A stretch of DNA of 32,855 nucleotides from Bacteroidaceae bacterium (GTDB lineage: Bacteria; Bacteroidota; Bacteroidia; Bacteroidales; Bacteroidaceae), in assembly GCA_030843315.1 (NCBI GenBank), contig JAUUPT010000047.1, positions 1-32,855 on the forward strand. Reading direction: 5' to 3'. Shown piece after piece: positions 6,677-14,598 of the stretch. Every line of letters starts with the position of its first letter. Position 1 is the stretch's first letter. A program made the translations under genes and the position numbers. The notes under the pieces are model-generated. The model had not been told where the DNA came from. It made no database searches and saw only the letters and a program-made list of their open reading frames with translations.

Positions 6677-9214
6677 GTGGAAAAGAAAACTTATTCTTAT
6701 GACGAAGCCTACGAAGAATCATTAAGATACTTCCAGGGTGACGAGCTGGCTGCCAGAGTTTGGGTAAACAAGTACGCAGTCAAAGATTCTTTCGGAAATA
6801 TTTACGAAAAATCGCCGGAAGACATGCATTGGAGAATAGCCAATGAAGTAGCCCGCATAGAGGCTAAGTATCCCAATCCTTTAAGTTCAGAGGAACTTTT
6901 CAGTTTGCTCGATCACTTCAAGTACATCGTTCCGCAAGGAAGCCCGATGACAGGAATTGGCAACAACTACCAAGTGGCATCCCTGTCCAACTGCTTTGTG
7001 ATTGGTGTGGACGGCGAAGCCGACTCTTACGGCGCTATCTTTAAAGTAGACGAAGAGCAGGTGCAGTTGATGAAACGCCGTGGCGGTGTAGGCCACGACC
7101 TGTCTCACATCCGCCCCAAAGGTTCCCCGGTAAAGAACTCGGCGCTAACTTCTACCGGCTTGGTTCCGTTCATGGAACGTTATTCCAATTCCACCCGCGA
7201 AGTAGCCCAGGACGGTCGCCGCGGTGCATTGATGCTGAGTGTATCCATCAAGCATCCGGATTCCGAAGCATTCATTGATGCCAAGATGACCGAAGGCAAA
7301 GTAACCGGAGCCAATGTTTCGGTGAAACTGACGGACGACTTCATGCAGGCAGCCATCGACGGCAAACCCTATACACAACAATATCCCATTGACGCCACAG
7401 AGCCAACCTTCCAAAAAGACATCGACGCTTCCGCCCTGTGGAAGAAGATCGTGCACAACGCATGGAAGTCGGCAGAACCCGGCGTATTATTCTGGGACAC
7501 CATCATCAAAGAATCCGTACCCGACTGTTATGCAGACCTGGGCTACCGCACCGTATCTACTAATCCGTGCGGTGAGATTCCCCTCTGCCCGTACGACTCT
7601 TGCCGTCTGCTTGCCATCAACCTCTACTCATACGTAGTAAATCCGTTCAAAGCGGATGCATACTTCGACTTCGAGCTGTTCCAAAAGCACGTAACGCTGG
7701 CACAGCGCATCATGGACGATATCATCGACCTGGAGTTGGAGAAGATTGAACGCATCATGAATAAGATAGATGCCGACCCCGAGGGCGAAGAAGTGAAACA
7801 CACCGAACGCGCACTGTGGCAGAAGATCTACAAGAAGAGCGGCCAGGGACGCCGTACCGGTGTAGGCATCACGGCAGAAGGCGATATGCTTGCTGCTTTG
7901 GGGCTGCGTTACGGTACCGAAGAAGCTACCGAATTCTCCGAAAAAGTACATAAAGCCGTAGCACTCAACGCTTACCGCTCTTCCGTGGAGATGGCCAAAG
8001 AACGTGGTGCATTCGAGATATACGATACGGAACGTGAAAAGAACAACCCGTTCATCAACCGCCTGCGCGAAGCAGACCCGGAAATGTACGAGGACATGAA
8101 GAAGTACGGCCGCCGCAACATCGCCTGCCTCACCATCGCCCCTACCGGAACCACCAGTCTGATGACGCAGACCACTTCCGGCATCGAGCCCGTATTCCTT
8201 CCCGTGTACAAGCGCCGCCGCAAGGTGAACCCCAACGACACGAATGTCCATATCGACTTCGTGGATGAAACCGGAGACGCCTTCGAAGAATATATCGTTT
8301 TCCATCCCAAGTTCGTGACCTGGATGGAAGCGCAAGGCTACAACCCCGCCAAACGCTACACGCAGGAAGAAGTAGACGCCATGGTAGAGAAATCACCTTA
8401 TTATAAAGCAACCTCCAACGACGTGGACTGGCTGATGAAAGTCAAGATGCAAGGCCGCATCCAGAAATGGGTAGACCACTCCATCAGCGTCACCATCAAC
8501 CTGCCGAACGACGTAGATGAAGATTTAGTGAACCGCCTGTACGTAGAAGCATGGAAATCGGGTTGCAAGGGCTGCACGGTTTATCGTGACGGGTCCCGTT
8601 CCGGCGTACTCATCTCCACCAAGAGCGACAAGAAGGAGGAACTTCCTCCATGCAAGCCGCCCACGGTTGTCGAGGTACGCCCCAAGACACTGGAAGCAGA
8701 CGTGGTTCGTTTCCAGAATAATAAAGAGAAGTGGGTGGCATTCGTCGGCCTGCTGGACGACCACCCATACGAAATCTTCACCGGTGTGCTGGACGACGAC
8801 GAAGGTATCATCCTGCCCAAGAATGTGGTATCCGGGCACATCATCAAGAACGTAGACGAAAACGGCAACAAGCGCTACGACTTCCAGTTCGAGAACAAAC
8901 GCGGATACAAAGTCACCATCGAAGGCTTGTCCGAAAAGTTCAACAAGGAATACTGGAACTATGCCAAACTGATTTCGGGAGTATTGCGCTACCGTATGCC
9001 TATCGAGCAGGTTATCAAGCTGGTAAGCTCACTGCAACTGGACAGCGAAAGCATCAATACCTGGAAGAACGGTGTGGAACGCGCCTTGAAGAAATACATC
9101 CAGGACGGCACGGAAGCCAAAGGCAAGAAATGCCCGAATTGCGGCAACGAAACACTGGTTTACCAGGAAGGCTGCCTCATCTGCAAAACTTGCGGTGCAT
9201 CGCGCTGTGGATAA
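6677..9214 (+). CDS. nrdJ: Adenosylcobalamin-dependent ribonucleoside-diphosphate reductase (class II)
   Basis: An 845-residue class II ribonucleotide reductase that makes deoxynucleotides by a B12-derived radical, independent of oxygen. Visible landmarks are the redox-cysteine region SLSNCFVIG (C106), the active-site motif NPCGEIPL (N296, C298, E300), the phosphate-binding region APTGTTSLMTQTTSGIEP and KSGCKGCTVYRDGSR late in the barrel. The C-terminus ends in a cysteine-rich tail with CPNC at 819-822, then C833, C836, C839 and C844, of the kind that binds zinc and re-reduces the active site. The GTG at 6677 (giving MEKKTYSYDEAY) is chosen over a TTG at 6599 because a consensus promoter ends at 6601. 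It stands alone; nucleotide supply for anaerobic growth fits its place near dnaA. No B12 riboswitch was found upstream. Confidence 0.95.
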   Translation: MEKKTYSYDEAYEESLRYFQGDELAARVWVNKYAVKDSFGNIYEKSPEDMHWRIANEVARIEAKYPNPLSSEELFSLLDHFKYIVPQGSPMTGIGNNYQVASLSNCFVIGVDGEADSYGAIFKVDEEQVQLMKRRGGVGHDLSHIRPKGSPVKNSALTSTGLVPFMERYSNSTREVAQDGRRGALMLSVSIKHPDSEAFIDAKMTEGKVTGANVSVKLTDDFMQAAIDGKPYTQQYPIDATEPTFQKDIDASALWKKIVHNAWKSAEPGVLFWDTIIKESVPDCYADLGYRTVSTNPCGEIPLCPYDSCRLLAINLYSYVVNPFKADAYFDFELFQKHVTLAQRIMDDIIDLELEKIERIMNKIDADPEGEEVKHTERALWQKIYKKSGQGRRTGVGITAEGDMLAALGLRYGTEEATEFSEKVHKAVALNAYRSSVEMAKERGAFEIYDTEREKNNPFINRLREADPEMYEDMKKYGRRNIACLTIAPTGTTSLMTQTTSGIEPVFLPVYKRRRKVNPNDTNVHIDFVDETGDAFEEYIVFHPKFVTWMEAQGYNPAKRYTQEEVDAMVEKSPYYKATSNDVDWLMKVKMQGRIQKWVDHSISVTINLPNDVDEDLVNRLYVEAWKSGCKGCTVYRDGSRSGVLISTKSDKKEELPPCKPPTVVEVRPKTLEADVVRFQNNKEKWVAFVGLLDDHPYEIFTGVLDDDEGIILPKNVVSGHIIKNVDENGNKRYDFQFENKRGYKVTIEGLSEKFNKEYWNYAKLISGVLRYRMPIEQVIKLVSSLQLDSESINTWKNGVERALKKYIQDGTEAKGKKCPNCGNETLVYQEGCLICKTCGASRCG

Positions 9215-9295
9215 GCTCGTGGTAAGCACAAACGTTTGCATAGGATTTTAAATGACTTAGATAATAATAGCTGCATGATTACGAGGAATAATTTC

Positions 9296-9303
9296 TATAC
9301 TTG
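9296..9303 (+). promoter_or_regulatory. Probable -7 element for the 4-alpha-glucanotransferase gene
   Basis: TATACTTG matches TAnnTTTG at seven of eight positions and lies 41 bases before the ATG at 9345. Confidence 0.45.
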
Positions 9304-9344
9304 CATAATCATTGCAGCTATTGCTATTTCTAAATCTAATATAT

Positions 9345-12038
9345 ATGACACTATTATTTAATATCGAGTACCGCACCAGTTGGGGTGAAGAAGTCAGAGT
9401 CCTGGGCTCTATCCCGGAGCTTGGCGACAACCAACCCGGCAAAGCTACCCCCCTGCACACTGTAGACGGCATCCACTGGACTGCAGAAGTAGATATCCAG
9501 CTTCCGGAAAGTGGTGTTATCCAGTACAGCTACCACATCTATCGTGACGGCGAGGCCATACGCACCGAGTGGGACAGCCTTCCACGCACACTGCACGTGG
9601 CAGGCACCGCAAAGAAAATCTATCGCATAGAAGACTGTTGGAAGAACCTTCCGGAACAACAGTACTTCTACACCTCGGCTTTCACAGAGTCCTTGCTGGC
9701 ACACCACGAGCGTGCCGCCGCTCCCAAAGCCTATAAGAAGGGCTTGTTGATAAAGGCATACGCGCCCTGCATCGACAGCGACTATTGCCTGGCACTCTGC
9801 GGAAATCAGAAGTCACTGGGCGACTGGGACCCCGACAAGGCCATCCTGATGAGCGACGCCGACTTCCCCGAATGGCAAGTAGAACTGGATGCCAGCAAAA
9901 TCAGCTTCCCTCTGGAATACAAATTCATCCTATATGATAAGAAAGAACGCAGCGCCGTGGCTTGGGAGAACAACCCCAACCGCTACATGGCCGATCCGCA
10001 GATAGGCGCCAACGAGACGCTTGCCATCGGCGACCGTTACGTCTTCTTCAGCCAACTCAGCTGGAAAGGCGCCGGCGTAGCTGTGCCCGTATTCTCGCTC
10101 CGTTCGGAGAAGAGTTTCGGCGTGGGCGACTTCGGCGACCTGAAGCGTATGATTGACTGGGCAGCCGCCACCTATCAGAAGGCTGTGCAAATCCTGCCCA
10201 TCAACGACACCACCATGACGCACACCTGGACGGACTCTTATCCTTACAACAGTATCTCCATCTACGCCTTCCACCCCATGTATGCCGACCTGAAACAGTT
10301 GGGCACACTGAAGGACAAGGACGCGATGGCGGACTTCAACAAACGTCAGAAAGAGCTGAACGCCCTGCCGACGGTGGACTACGAAGCCGTCAACCGGACG
10401 AAATGGGAATACTTCCACCTCATCTTCAAGCAAGAAGGTGAAAAGACATTGGCATCACAGGCCTTCCGCGATTTCTATGACGCCAACAAGGAATGGCTGC
10501 AACCCTACGCCGTGTTCAGCTACCTGCGCGACGCCTACAAAACGCCGAACTTCCGCGAGTGGCCCAAGTACACCACTTACGATGCCCAGGAGATAGAAAA
10601 GCTGTGCCAGCCGGACTCCGCCGACTATCCGCATATAGCCATCTATTACTACATCCAGTTCAACCTGCACCTGCAACTGCTTGCCGCCACCCGGCACGCC
10701 CGCACCAACGGCGTGGTGCTGAAAGGCGACATCCCCATCGGCATCAGCCGCAACAGCGTAGAGGCATGGAAAGAACCGCACTACTTCAACCTGAACGGCC
10801 AGGCGGGTGCGCCCCCCGATGACTTCTCCGTAAACGGACAGAACTGGGGCTTCCCCACCTACAACTGGGACGTGATGGAACGCGACGGCTACGCCTGGTG
10901 GATGAAGCGTTTCCGCAAGATGGCGGAGTACTTCGACGCCTACCGCATCGACCATATCCTCGGCTTCTTCCGCATCTGGGAGATACCGATGCACGCCGTC
11001 CATGGTCTGCTGGGACAATTCGTCCCCGCCCTGCCCATGACGCGCGAAGAAATAGAAGGCTACGGACTTGCCTTCCGCGATGACTTCTTCCTGAAACCCT
11101 ATATCCACGAGTACTTCCTTGGACAGATGTTCGGCCCGCATACCGACTACGTGAAGCAGACCTTCATCGAGCCGACTGATACTTGGGAAATCTACCGCAT
11201 GCGCCCCGAGTTCGATACCCAGCGCAAGGTCGAAGCCTACTTTGCCGGCAAGACGGACGAGGACAGCATCTGGGTACGCGACGGCTTGTACGCCTTGATA
11301 AGCGACGTGCTGTTTGTGCCCGACCGCAACGACCCCACGAAGTATCACCCGCGCATCAGCGTGCAGCACGACTACATCTACCGCGCACTGAACGACTGGG
11401 AGAAGGCCGCCTTCAACCGTCTGTACGACCAATATTACTACCATCGCCACAACGACTTCTGGGGACAGCAAGCCATGAAGAAGTTGCCCCAACTGACGCA
11501 GTCCACCCGCATGCTGGTATGCGGCGAGGACCTGGGAATGATTCCCGACTGCGTGCCCTGGGTGATGAACGACCTGCGCATCCTCTCCCTGGAGATACAG
11601 CGTATGCCCAAAGACCCGAAGCAAGAGTTCGGACACCCGGACTGGTATCCCTACCGCTCCGTCTGCACCATCTCCACGCACGATATGTCTACCCTGCGCG
11701 GCTGGTGGGAAGAGGACTTCCAGCAGACGCAGAGATATTACAACGCTATATTGGGACATTACGGCGCCGCCCCGGCAGTTGCCACGCCCGAACTTTGCGA
11801 AGAAGTGGTGCGCAAGCATCTCTACAGCAACTCCATCCTTTGCATCCTCTCCTTGCAGGACTGGATGGCGATAGATGGCAAGTGGCGCAACCCCAACGTG
11901 CAGGAAGAACGCATCAACATCCCCGCCAACCCGCGTCACTACTGGCGCTGGCGCATGCACCTCACCCTGGAGCAACTGATGAAGGCCGAAAGCCTGAATG
12001 AGAAGATCCGCGGAATGATAGAGCAGACGGGAAGATAA
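9345..12038 (+). CDS. malQ: 4-alpha-glucanotransferase, GH77, with two N-terminal CBM20-type starch-binding domains (DPE2-like)
   Basis: An 897-residue amylomaltase that transfers maltosyl/glucosyl units between alpha-1,4-glucans during maltodextrin use. Two starch-binding modules open the protein (about residues 1-105, with VRVLGSIPELG, and about 125-230, with LALCGNQKSLGDWDPDKA). The GH77 catalytic domain (about 245-890) carries the nucleophile D536 in AYRIDHILGF, the acid/base E728 in CGEDLGMIPD and the third carboxylate D780 in STHDMSTLRGWW. The distance D536-E728 is about 192 residues against about 47 in short bacterial amylomaltases, so there is an insert of roughly 145 residues, as in plant cytosolic DPE2. 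No signal peptide is seen, so it is cytoplasmic. The ATG at 9345 (MTLLFNIEYRTSWG) is preferred over a TTG at 9312. A strong terminator follows. Confidence 0.93.
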   Translation: MTLLFNIEYRTSWGEEVRVLGSIPELGDNQPGKATPLHTVDGIHWTAEVDIQLPESGVIQYSYHIYRDGEAIRTEWDSLPRTLHVAGTAKKIYRIEDCWKNLPEQQYFYTSAFTESLLAHHERAAAPKAYKKGLLIKAYAPCIDSDYCLALCGNQKSLGDWDPDKAILMSDADFPEWQVELDASKISFPLEYKFILYDKKERSAVAWENNPNRYMADPQIGANETLAIGDRYVFFSQLSWKGAGVAVPVFSLRSEKSFGVGDFGDLKRMIDWAAATYQKAVQILPINDTTMTHTWTDSYPYNSISIYAFHPMYADLKQLGTLKDKDAMADFNKRQKELNALPTVDYEAVNRTKWEYFHLIFKQEGEKTLASQAFRDFYDANKEWLQPYAVFSYLRDAYKTPNFREWPKYTTYDAQEIEKLCQPDSADYPHIAIYYYIQFNLHLQLLAATRHARTNGVVLKGDIPIGISRNSVEAWKEPHYFNLNGQAGAPPDDFSVNGQNWGFPTYNWDVMERDGYAWWMKRFRKMAEYFDAYRIDHILGFFRIWEIPMHAVHGLLGQFVPALPMTREEIEGYGLAFRDDFFLKPYIHEYFLGQMFGPHTDYVKQTFIEPTDTWEIYRMRPEFDTQRKVEAYFAGKTDEDSIWVRDGLYALISDVLFVPDRNDPTKYHPRISVQHDYIYRALNDWEKAAFNRLYDQYYYHRHNDFWGQQAMKKLPQLTQSTRMLVCGEDLGMIPDCVPWVMNDLRILSLEIQRMPKDPKQEFGHPDWYPYRSVCTISTHDMSTLRGWWEEDFQQTQRYYNAILGHYGAAPAVATPELCEEVVRKHLYSNSILCILSLQDWMAIDGKWRNPNVQEERINIPANPRHYWRWRMHLTLEQLMKAESLNEKIRGMIEQTGR

Positions 12039-12060
12039 AAATCTCTTCCAAACCGAACCA

Positions 12061-12100
12061 GAGAAAGGAGACCGGCACTTGCCCGTCTCCTTTCTTTTTC
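12061..12100 (+). terminator. Rho-independent terminator after malQ
   Basis: An 11-bp stem (12062-12072 with 12085-12095) continues as a GGC/GCC pair around a four-base loop and is followed by a T run. Confidence 0.88.
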
Positions 12101-12108
12101 CTCCGACG

Positions 12109-12140
12109 CTTGCCCAAACCGCAAAATATCCCTAAGTTTG
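12109..12140 (+). promoter_or_regulatory. Bacteroides promoter of folB
   Basis: CTTG (12109-12112), 20 bases of spacer, then TAAGTTTG (12133-12140), a full -7 match. The start codon is at 12161, so the leader is very short. Confidence 0.7.
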
Positions 12141-12160
12141 CAAAAAAGAATCATCCCGAC

Positions 12161-12526
12161 ATGAACAGCTACATCTTTTTAGACAATATCCGCTACTTCG
12201 CCCACCACGGTGTAGGCGAACAAGAAACGTTGGTAGGCAATGAGTTCACCGTCAGCCTGCGCCTGCAAGTCGACATCCGGCGTGCCGCCGAAACGGACGA
12301 CGTAGCCGACACCGTCAGCTATGCCGATGTGTACGAAGCGGTAAAAGCAGAGATGTCCATTCCCTCCAAGCTATTGGAACACGTCGCCCGTCGCATCACC
12401 GACCGCCTGTTCCGCAACTTCCCGCAAATAGAAGAAATAACCCTGAAGCTGGCGAAGCGTAATCCACCCATGGGGGCGGACATAGAGGCTGCAGGAGTGG
12501 AGATATGCCGACACCGCAGGGAATGA
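12161..12526 (+). CDS. folB: Dihydroneopterin aldolase
   Basis: A 121-residue enzyme of typical FolB size, converting dihydroneopterin to 6-hydroxymethyl-dihydropterin and glycolaldehyde in folate synthesis. The opening FLDNIRYFAHHGVGEQETLV (about residues 5-24) holds the conserved glutamate that binds the pterin; DTVSYADVYEAV (about 49-60) and LLEHVARRITDRL (about 68-80, with the second conserved Glu) follow, and the catalytic lysine lies in LKLAKRNPPMGADIEAAGVE near the C-terminus. The enzyme is a cytoplasmic octamer. The ATG at 12161 is chosen because the longer frame from 12110 would run through the promoter. It appears monocistronic; no other folate gene is adjacent. Confidence 0.93.
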   Translation: MNSYIFLDNIRYFAHHGVGEQETLVGNEFTVSLRLQVDIRRAAETDDVADTVSYADVYEAVKAEMSIPSKLLEHVARRITDRLFRNFPQIEEITLKLAKRNPPMGADIEAAGVEICRHRRE

Positions 12527-12572
12527 CGCATGGTATCCCCCATTCATTAGCTATTGACACACAGCGACTTCC

Positions 12573-12694
12573 TACTGCAAAGCCAATGCACCTGTTTTGC
12601 AGTGGCGCTGCAAATGCTTTGCAGTAGTACTGCAACTCTTTTGCAGCAGTGCTGCAACTGTTTTGCAGTGGCGCTGTAACTGTTTTGCAAAAAC
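12573..12694 (+). repeat. Tandem array of 22-bp palindromic units
   Basis: Four consecutive 22-base units occupy 12595-12616, 12617-12638, 12639-12660 and 12661-12682. A degenerate copy precedes (12573-12594) and a partial one follows (12683 onward). Each unit has a dyad around a central G, for example TTGCAGTAGTACTGCAA in unit 2 and TTGCAGCAGTGCTGCAA in unit 3; the two inner positions change together and keep pairing. The array ends just before the -7 element of the next gene. It may be a multi-site operator or a chain of small RNA hairpins. Confidence 0.85.
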
Positions 12695-12700
12695 TTTTCT

Positions 12701-12708
12701 TACCTTTG
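12701..12708 (+). promoter_or_regulatory. -7 element for the TPR regulator-like lipoprotein gene
   Basis: TACCTTTG, a full TAnnTTTG match 37 bases before the ATG. The last partial repeat (TTTTGC at 12683) falls in the -33 region, so anything bound to the array would sit on the promoter. Confidence 0.65.
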
Positions 12709-12745
12709 CCGCCTGATGCCATTGCACTTACACTCCGGTAAAACG

Positions 12746-14431
12746 ATGAAAAAGATACACGTTGCACTCCTTTTTGGGTTACTTCTGATTTGTGCCTGCT
12801 CCCCCGACAGACAACTGGAAAGCTTCTTCCTGCAAGCCGACTCGCTGCTGGAGGAACAGCCGGACAGTGCGCTGCGATTGCTACGAGCCCTACCCTCAAG
12901 CCGCGAATTGTCTTCACGCGAAAGCGCCCGCTATGCCCTCTTGCTGGCACGCGCCACGGATAAATGCGAAAAATCCTTGCTACCTTGCGACTCGCTGCTG
13001 GACATCGCCCTGCATCATTATGACGACAACGAAAAGGAACAGGCTGTAGCTCTGCTCTATAAGGGCAGGCTGGAAGTGGAGATGGAGCAAACAGAAAAAG
13101 CAACCGGACACTTCCTGAAAGGACTGGAAATTATAAAGAATTACCCGGAAGAGATTGAAATAAGGCGGCATCTGCTTAGCTCGCTGGGCAACGAATATTT
13201 CGACGCATGCTTATACGAAAAGGCAGGAGAAGCTTATAAGGAGTTATACAACTATTGTGTAACGGAGAAAGATAGATCCATAGCATTGAACAGCCTCGGT
13301 TCTTACTACTCCGCAATAGAGAAAGAAGATTCAGCACTTATGCTTCAGCACAAAGCATTGGAATATGCCCAAGCATCGAATGATTCTACGATAATTGCAA
13401 TATCCGCCCTCCATCTAAGTGTAAAATACTACCTCAAAGAAACGACTGACACCGCCCTATATTATGCACGAATGTCCCTGCAATGGCTTCCCAAGAATAA
13501 AGAAGAAGGCATTTATTATGCCAACATAGGAGATATCTTATTAGATAAAGAAGAACAAGATTCTGCCGCATACTATATAAAAAAGAGTTTAGGAGATAGT
13601 ACGGATATAAAAAAGCGGGCAAGTACCCTGTTAAGTCTATCCTATATAAAAGAGGAACAAGGAGATTATCAGGCAACCACCGATTTACTATATCAAGTTG
13701 TGGATATCATTGACTCTCTATACTATAAAGAACAATCCACTAAAATACAACAACTTATTCACCAATATGATACCCAGGCAAAGGTCAGGGAAGAACACGC
13801 AAGAGGACGGAACACTCTGATCATTGCCATCGGATGCTTCATATTCTGCTGTCTCCTTATCACCCTTTTCTATCAGCATCACATCAGTAAACGAAAAAGA
13901 CTGCAACTCATCAATGAACAAAAACTGAAGCAAGCCCAGGCAAGACTCACTTCCCTACAAACTGCCATTGAAGAGAGTCAGCGCATCGTGGCCCTGCTGC
14001 AAAAAGAGCACACCAACCTGATACAGGAAAATGAGAAAAGCCAGCAAGAGATACAAGAGCGGGAAGCCTCCATCGAACAACTGAAAGCCGAGAAAGTGAC
14101 ATTGCGCAATTGGTTGTTCAAGCAAAGCGACATATATAATAAGGTAATAAAACTATCCAAGCAGAACGTATCGAGCAAAAAGGAACTGAAAGTATTGACA
14201 GACACAGAACAGAAGAAACTCATGGAAACAGTATTGGATGTTTATGCCGACTACATATCCGACATGAGAACCAAATATCCTAAGTTGACAGACGAGGACT
14301 TCCTGTATCTCTGCCTGGACGAAGCCGGACTCTCTCCCCAAACCATTTCCCTGTGCTTTGGAAATACCGATACGCACGCCCTTGCCCAACGAAAATATCG
14401 TCTGAAAGGGCGAATGAAAGGCGAAGAATAA
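12746..14431 (+). CDS. Lipid-anchored, membrane-spanning TPR protein with C-terminal HTH-like domain; probable sensor-regulator
   Basis: A 561-residue protein I cannot name. It starts with a lipoprotein signal (MKKIHVALLFGLLLICAC, lipid Cys probably C18). Helical repeats of TPR type occupy about residues 20-340 (repeated patterns such as KATGHFLKGLEI, KAGEAYKELYNY, DSALMLQHKALEYA, DTALYYARMSLQW). One membrane helix follows (about 358-380, TLIIAIGCFIFCCLLITLFY), then a long coiled coil (about 385-465, rich in Glu/Gln/Lys/Leu) and a compact C-terminal domain (about 495-555) with DEDFLYLCLDEAGLSPQTIS, which looks like a helix-turn-helix. This order, periplasmic TPR, one membrane pass, cytoplasmic DNA-binding-like end, recalls Bacteroides membrane regulators such as SusR. 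A palindromic repeat array sits on its promoter. The following lipoprotein gene is a candidate target. DNA binding is inferred, not shown. Confidence 0.7.
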   Translation: MKKIHVALLFGLLLICACSPDRQLESFFLQADSLLEEQPDSALRLLRALPSSRELSSRESARYALLLARATDKCEKSLLPCDSLLDIALHHYDDNEKEQAVALLYKGRLEVEMEQTEKATGHFLKGLEIIKNYPEEIEIRRHLLSSLGNEYFDACLYEKAGEAYKELYNYCVTEKDRSIALNSLGSYYSAIEKEDSALMLQHKALEYAQASNDSTIIAISALHLSVKYYLKETTDTALYYARMSLQWLPKNKEEGIYYANIGDILLDKEEQDSAAYYIKKSLGDSTDIKKRASTLLSLSYIKEEQGDYQATTDLLYQVVDIIDSLYYKEQSTKIQQLIHQYDTQAKVREEHARGRNTLIIAIGCFIFCCLLITLFYQHHISKRKRLQLINEQKLKQAQARLTSLQTAIEESQRIVALLQKEHTNLIQENEKSQQEIQEREASIEQLKAEKVTLRNWLFKQSDIYNKVIKLSKQNVSSKKELKVLTDTEQKKLMETVLDVYADYISDMRTKYPKLTDEDFLYLCLDEAGLSPQTISLCFGNTDTHALAQRKYRLKGRMKGEE

Positions 14432-14482
14432 GCAAATGTGATGATACAGATTCTTATATAGCTATAAAACAGCAGTTTGAGA

Positions 14483-14497
14483 AATCACAGTGTGATT
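14483..14497. promoter_or_regulatory. 15-bp perfect palindrome upstream of a lipoprotein gene
   Basis: AATCACA-G-TGTGATT. It is centred about 50 bases upstream of the predicted transcription start of the gene at 14599, a position typical for an activator or repressor site. The half site TGTGA resembles those of Crp-family proteins but in everted orientation. Confidence 0.45.
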
Positions 14498-14528
14498 GGT
14501 TTCATGCTCCTATATCAACCTTTCCCTC

Positions 14529-14536
14529 TAACTTTG
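14529..14536 (+). promoter_or_regulatory. -7 element for the unknown lipoprotein gene
   Basis: TAACTTTG, a full match to TAnnTTTG, 62 bases before the ATG at 14599. No convincing -33 sequence is present, as often seen in activator-dependent promoters. Confidence 0.6.
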
Positions 14537-14598
14537 CAACCATAAACCTGTGGAAAGTACAAGAACAATTGCATCACAAAAACTAAAACAATTAAGAT

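Noticed and set aside
9206..9214. TGTGGATAA, the complement of a consensus DnaA box, across the nrdJ stop codon
   Set aside because: It is a single copy inside and at the end of a coding region, with no further boxes and no AT-rich unwinding element nearby; a chance match.
10455..11975. A 506-codon open frame on the minus strand opposite the glucanotransferase gene
   Set aside because: It is an antisense shadow of a well-supported GH77 gene; its composition (Val/His/Gly/Ala-rich) is what reversed GC-rich codons produce, and it has no recognisable domain.
12573..12694. CRISPR array
   Set aside because: The 22-bp units are contiguous, with no unique spacers, and no cas genes are present.
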